A stretch of 64,000 bases of DNA from Mesostigma viride (taxonomy: Eukaryota > Streptophyta > Mesostigmatophyceae > Mesostigmatales > Mesostigmataceae), in the NCBI GenBank assembly GCA_009746045.1, contig RPFO01000050.1, positions 5,063,228-5,127,227 on the forward strand, read 5' to 3'. Below are positions 61,070 to 64,000 of this stretch, in pieces; positions within the stretch are counted from its first letter, which is position 1; each line of letters starts with the position of its first letter. The position numbers and the translations under genes were made by a program. The notes beneath the pieces were generated by a model. It saw only the letters and a program-made list of their open reading frames with translations. It searched no databases and had not been told where the DNA came from.

Positions 61070-61650
61070 TTGTTGGGTATCTTCAGTACTCCCCAGCTGC
61101 GAGCTAGGCCGACGTGGACCATGCACCGTATCTCCCTCGCCTGGCTCGCTTTACGCCAATACAGGGCCCTGTGGCGCAAGCCCTTGGGCAAGATAGAGAA
61201 ACAGGACCGGTTTAACGTCCTGGTCCTTCCTGTTCTCACATATGGGGCCGAGACGTGGACCCTCACAGCCAACCTTGCCAAAAAGCTGGACGACACGGTC
61301 ACCAACATGCCGCGGTCAATTTTCCGTGTTTGTGAGCTTAATAATGCTGCTCACGTCCGCAAGGAGGACTTAATTGTACCTCTAGGCATGCCACTAGTGT
61401 CCAGAAGAGGTGGAAGACCATTGTCCAGGCTCATCATACGCCCGCCCCTGTGGGCAAGCCCCCTCCCCCAAAGCGGAAGGGGCGCTTTGCTGAGTAGAAT
61501 AGGTAGGGTTTTCTAGATTAGATTAGCTTAGAGTTAGATTAGTTCGGTTTCATGGCTCTGCCCACCTCCATCCATCCAGCAAGCTAGGGAATATGTGTTA
61601 CATGATCTCCCAACGGAGTCATGTTATAATTTAATTTAATTTAGTTTCAT
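61070..61650 (+). pseudogene. LINE reverse-transcriptase C-terminus and 3' UTR
   Basis: The ORF contains FNVLVLPVLTYGAETWTL followed by KKLDDT and PRSIFRV, the usual C-terminal RT segment of RTE/L1-type LINEs. After a frameshift the C-terminus (VGKPPPPKRKGRFAE) and 3' UTR with TTTAATTTAATTT match the copy at 12308-12722. An internal deletion joins the RT end to the C-terminus. Confidence 0.7.
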
Positions 61651-61889
61651 GCCACTAGTTAGGCATCACCATCCAGCAGCGGCGCCTGCAGTTGGTAGTA
61701 GGGCACTTAGCTCGCACCAACCAGGTAGACACATCACGTGGCCCCTCCGCAGGGCTGCGACCTACTCAGCCTGGCAGGCATGCACCTCCTCAGTCACGTG
61801 GGACGGGCCCAGCAATGCTAGACGCCGCTGCAAGGCCCGCACTTTCAAAGAGCAGCTAGAAGAGGACATGGGGGGCCTATGAGGCCTCT

Positions 61890-62110
61890 CCATGATTCGG
61901 AAAAAGATGATGGACAAGGCCAAGTGGGCTCAGGTTATAGAGGACAACCGCGACCCCCTCCAGTGGGGAAGCCGCGTACGTGTTTGCAAACGAGAGAAGC
62001 ATGCTAGGCAAGACCCCTATTAGGGTCTGGGGCACAATAGATAGAGTAGGATTGTTTGTACTTAGATAGAATAGACCAGTAAATTTAAATTAAATTGTAA
62101 TAAATTTCCG
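61890..62110 (+). mobile_element. LINE 3' end, second copy in the mariner-like element
   Basis: GGTTATAGAGGACAACC and CCAGTGGGGAAG match 39076-39115. The 3' end is TTTAAATTAAATTG. Confidence 0.5.
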
Positions 62111-62510
62111 TTGGGAGTACATGCAGCAAATATCCTTGAGAAGGGGCATATGGCTCTTAATACATTCTGGGCTACTTCCTGCAAGGGTAGGCCGGGATGT
62201 AAACTACACTTGCTCTGGGTGCAAAAAGTGCACCTGGACCACTACGTATTCCAGCACCTCACTCTGCTGGCTGAGGTGCGGACAGAGGGTGGAAGATCAT
62301 CTAAACAATGCCTAGGGCAAGGCTTCTCAGCAGAGAGTATCTCTCTGCATAAGCAGAGCTTGGCTAAATTGAAAGACCGGTAGGATTGCGTGTACCCATC
62401 GACCATCCATCCGTCTATTGATCATCGGGGTTAATGCTCCGTGACGCCGGACTCCCCAACGGGAGCACGAGTTTAATTATTTAATTAATTGATTGATTAA
62501 TTATAATAAA
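62111..62510 (+). mobile_element. LINE 3' end, third copy in the mariner-like element
   Basis: A short Cys/Lys-rich coding remnant is followed by GACTCCCCAACGGGAGCACG and a TTTAATTATTTAATT tail, as in the tails at 34905 and 38917. Confidence 0.55.
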
Positions 62511-62808
62511 TACAATACCGACAATGATGACATAATCAGCAACCAAATAACCAAGATCCGCAGTGAATTCTAGGTTACAAGTGTTGGGTGGGCTGGGTGG
62601 CGCGGGCTGGCGACCACCCACAAGTCGCGGCAGTCAAAACACAGTGCCACACCGCGCTAGAAGCCAGTTCACGCCTTAAGTTGGGTTTTTGCTAGTACAG
62701 CCAACAGCCTTAAGTTGGGTTCGCCATGCAGCCAACTGCGACCCAACTTAAGGCGTGAACCCAACTTAAGCCAACCCAACTTAAGGCGTGAATGACTGTA
62801 CCGGTTAA

Positions 62809-64000
62809 GGGGAGGTGGCACCCCAAACCCCTTAAAAATTGAACTATGGTAATAACACTTGAAATTCATTTGCACAATGCTGAAATATGATTGCGGGCAC
62901 TAAATAACATCTCTTGTGACTTGTCCATGCACTTGTTGGGGGTACTACCCCCAAGTATACGCCAATATTGCGCTATAAATAGTAAAAGACGCTAATTAGG
63001 GCTGGGTATGCCCCAGCCAATGCACACATTTGTTGGCAACCAAAAATCAACCATTTGTAGTTCCCTGAGTGTGTAGCTTGCTGAGCTATTTACATCATGG
63101 AAATGGCAAAACCTTGAACAGTTATTAATTTTCCCGCAAAACAGGTCTTTTTTTACCGGACATTGGGAATAAACATATCATAAACACTTCAGATAAGGCC
63201 ACAAAATCAAGCGAAAATCCGGCTAACAGGGGGACAGCAGTGGTCCAAGTCCCAGGTCATTCCGACAAGACTAGCTCAAGTTATAAGGTTTTGCGTGCTA
63301 AAACCTGAACATACGCTAAATGAGGTTTTTCTGTGTATAAGGCCACCTAGACAGCATGTTTTCCATCCAAGAAGCCAAAAAACATGCCCAACTCGATCAC
63401 ACAACATAAGAAAAGGCTAGGCACCTCATCTGCCCTCCCCTGCCCTCAGCATGGCCAGCCTTGCCAGCGTGCGCATAGCAACACCATCGCTAGGCATACA
63501 CGCACCAAGAGAGCATACACTATGCTCAGCCCAAGGTTACCATGTAAATTTATGCCAAGAACTCAGCAAGTATACGTGTAAAAACCTTAGAAAGACTGCC
63601 CAAGCAATAGAGGCAACTGCAGCCTGCAAACTTGGCAGCAAATCATACATGTTGTCTGCCATGCATTCACATCCTATCCAGCTTGCCTTGCTGCACACAT
63701 AGCAGGGAAGTCTTAATTGTTATAGCTCAAGGAAAGCAATAAAAACACCTATCTAATGCAATGCCACTCATGCAGTATGGCCAGCAAAAGAACCACTCTC
63801 ACCTTCCTTTCCAATATGGCCATTTGCTAAGAAGCTGATGCCAGCTTGTTAGCCTCTAGGCACATGCCGGATGTCTTTACTAAAACAGGCGTGTCAGATC
63901 CGGCACATAACAAAGCGTCTGAGCAAGCTCATGTCCAAAGGATTATGGAAAACAAATGTCAACACATTACCAACAACTTGACCTCGGCGCCTTAAGCATG
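62809..64000. mobile_element. Second piggyBac-like TTAA element, cut by the window end
   Basis: TTAA at 62805-62808 is followed by GGGGAGGTGGCACCCC, then sequence collinear with 3091-4200 of the first copy. It lacks the roughly 350-bp PHD-bearing segment. Similarity fades near 63565. The right end is outside the window. No transposase ORF is seen here either. Confidence 0.75.

Larger units (their letters stand above)
60467..62798. mobile_element. Mariner-like TIR element with TA target duplication
   Basis: The ends are inverted copies of CAGTCATTCACGCCTTAAGT (and 6 more matching bases), flanked by TA at 60465-60466 and 62799-62800. TA duplication with CAGT-type termini is typical of Tc1/mariner; the family is inferred. 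Both ends carry extra inverted copies of the CGCCTTAAGTTGG core (60523-60535; 62667-62790). There is no transposase ORF, and the interior is mostly LINE 3' ends. It could alternatively be two foldback elements that happen to flank LINE debris. Confidence 0.55.

Overview
The window looks like nuclear DNA of a chlorophyte green alga, most likely Chlamydomonadales/Volvocales. The grounds are one intron-rich host gene with GT-AG introns and GC-rich exons, TGTAA polyadenylation-type signals, a receptor-type nucleotide cyclase of the kind expanded in Chlamydomonas-like algae, and retrotransposons of algal type (Gypsy integrase ending in a PHD finger). All calls come from reading sequence and translations by eye; no database was searched.

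Layout. 1-1658: unassigned DNA, a CACTA-type hairpin MITE (1203-1558) and a LINE remnant. 1659-12307: a recent Copia-like LTR element on the minus strand (Copia-1), interrupted in its 3' part by a TTAA-flanked piggyBac-like insertion (3091-5726). 12308-12722: the rest of the split LINE 3' end. 12723-29733: a pol-less LTR element on the minus strand carrying gag and an RNase H1 N-terminal-like ORF. Its right LTR is split after 6 bp by a second copy of the Copia-like element on the plus strand (Copia-2, 20984-29061). 29739-40859: a graveyard of a degraded Gypsy element, several LINE 3' tails, two head-to-tail LINE copies with a restriction-like endonuclease domain, and unassigned DNA.

40860-58888 (minus strand) is the one convincing host gene: a receptor cyclase predicted at about 1516 aa in 12 exons. 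The exons join in phase at all 11 introns. The predicted protein has a signal peptide, two tandem type-1 periplasmic-binding-protein-like sensor modules, an EGF-like cysteine cluster, one transmembrane helix and two class III cyclase domains. The metal-binding aspartates are seen only in the first cyclase domain and the transition-state Asn/Arg pair only in the second, so the two domains may form one composite active site. Its introns hold very large satellite arrays (trinucleotide, 35-bp, 46-bp, polypurine and CCCCCACAA-type). Intron 9 carries a second copy of the exon-10 splice acceptor followed at once by an in-frame stop, which could yield a one-cyclase isoform.

58889-64000: the putative promoter, an uncertain small CxxC ORF, a TA-flanked mariner-like TIR element (60467-62798) filled with LINE 3' ends, and the start of a second piggyBac-like copy (62809 to the window end).

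The least expected features are the gag-UGA-IN-PR-RT-RH order of both Copia-like copies, the extra 5' ORF of that family, the hybrid-binding-domain ORF in the pol-less element, the split-residue cyclase, and an age contradiction between the nested LTR pairs.
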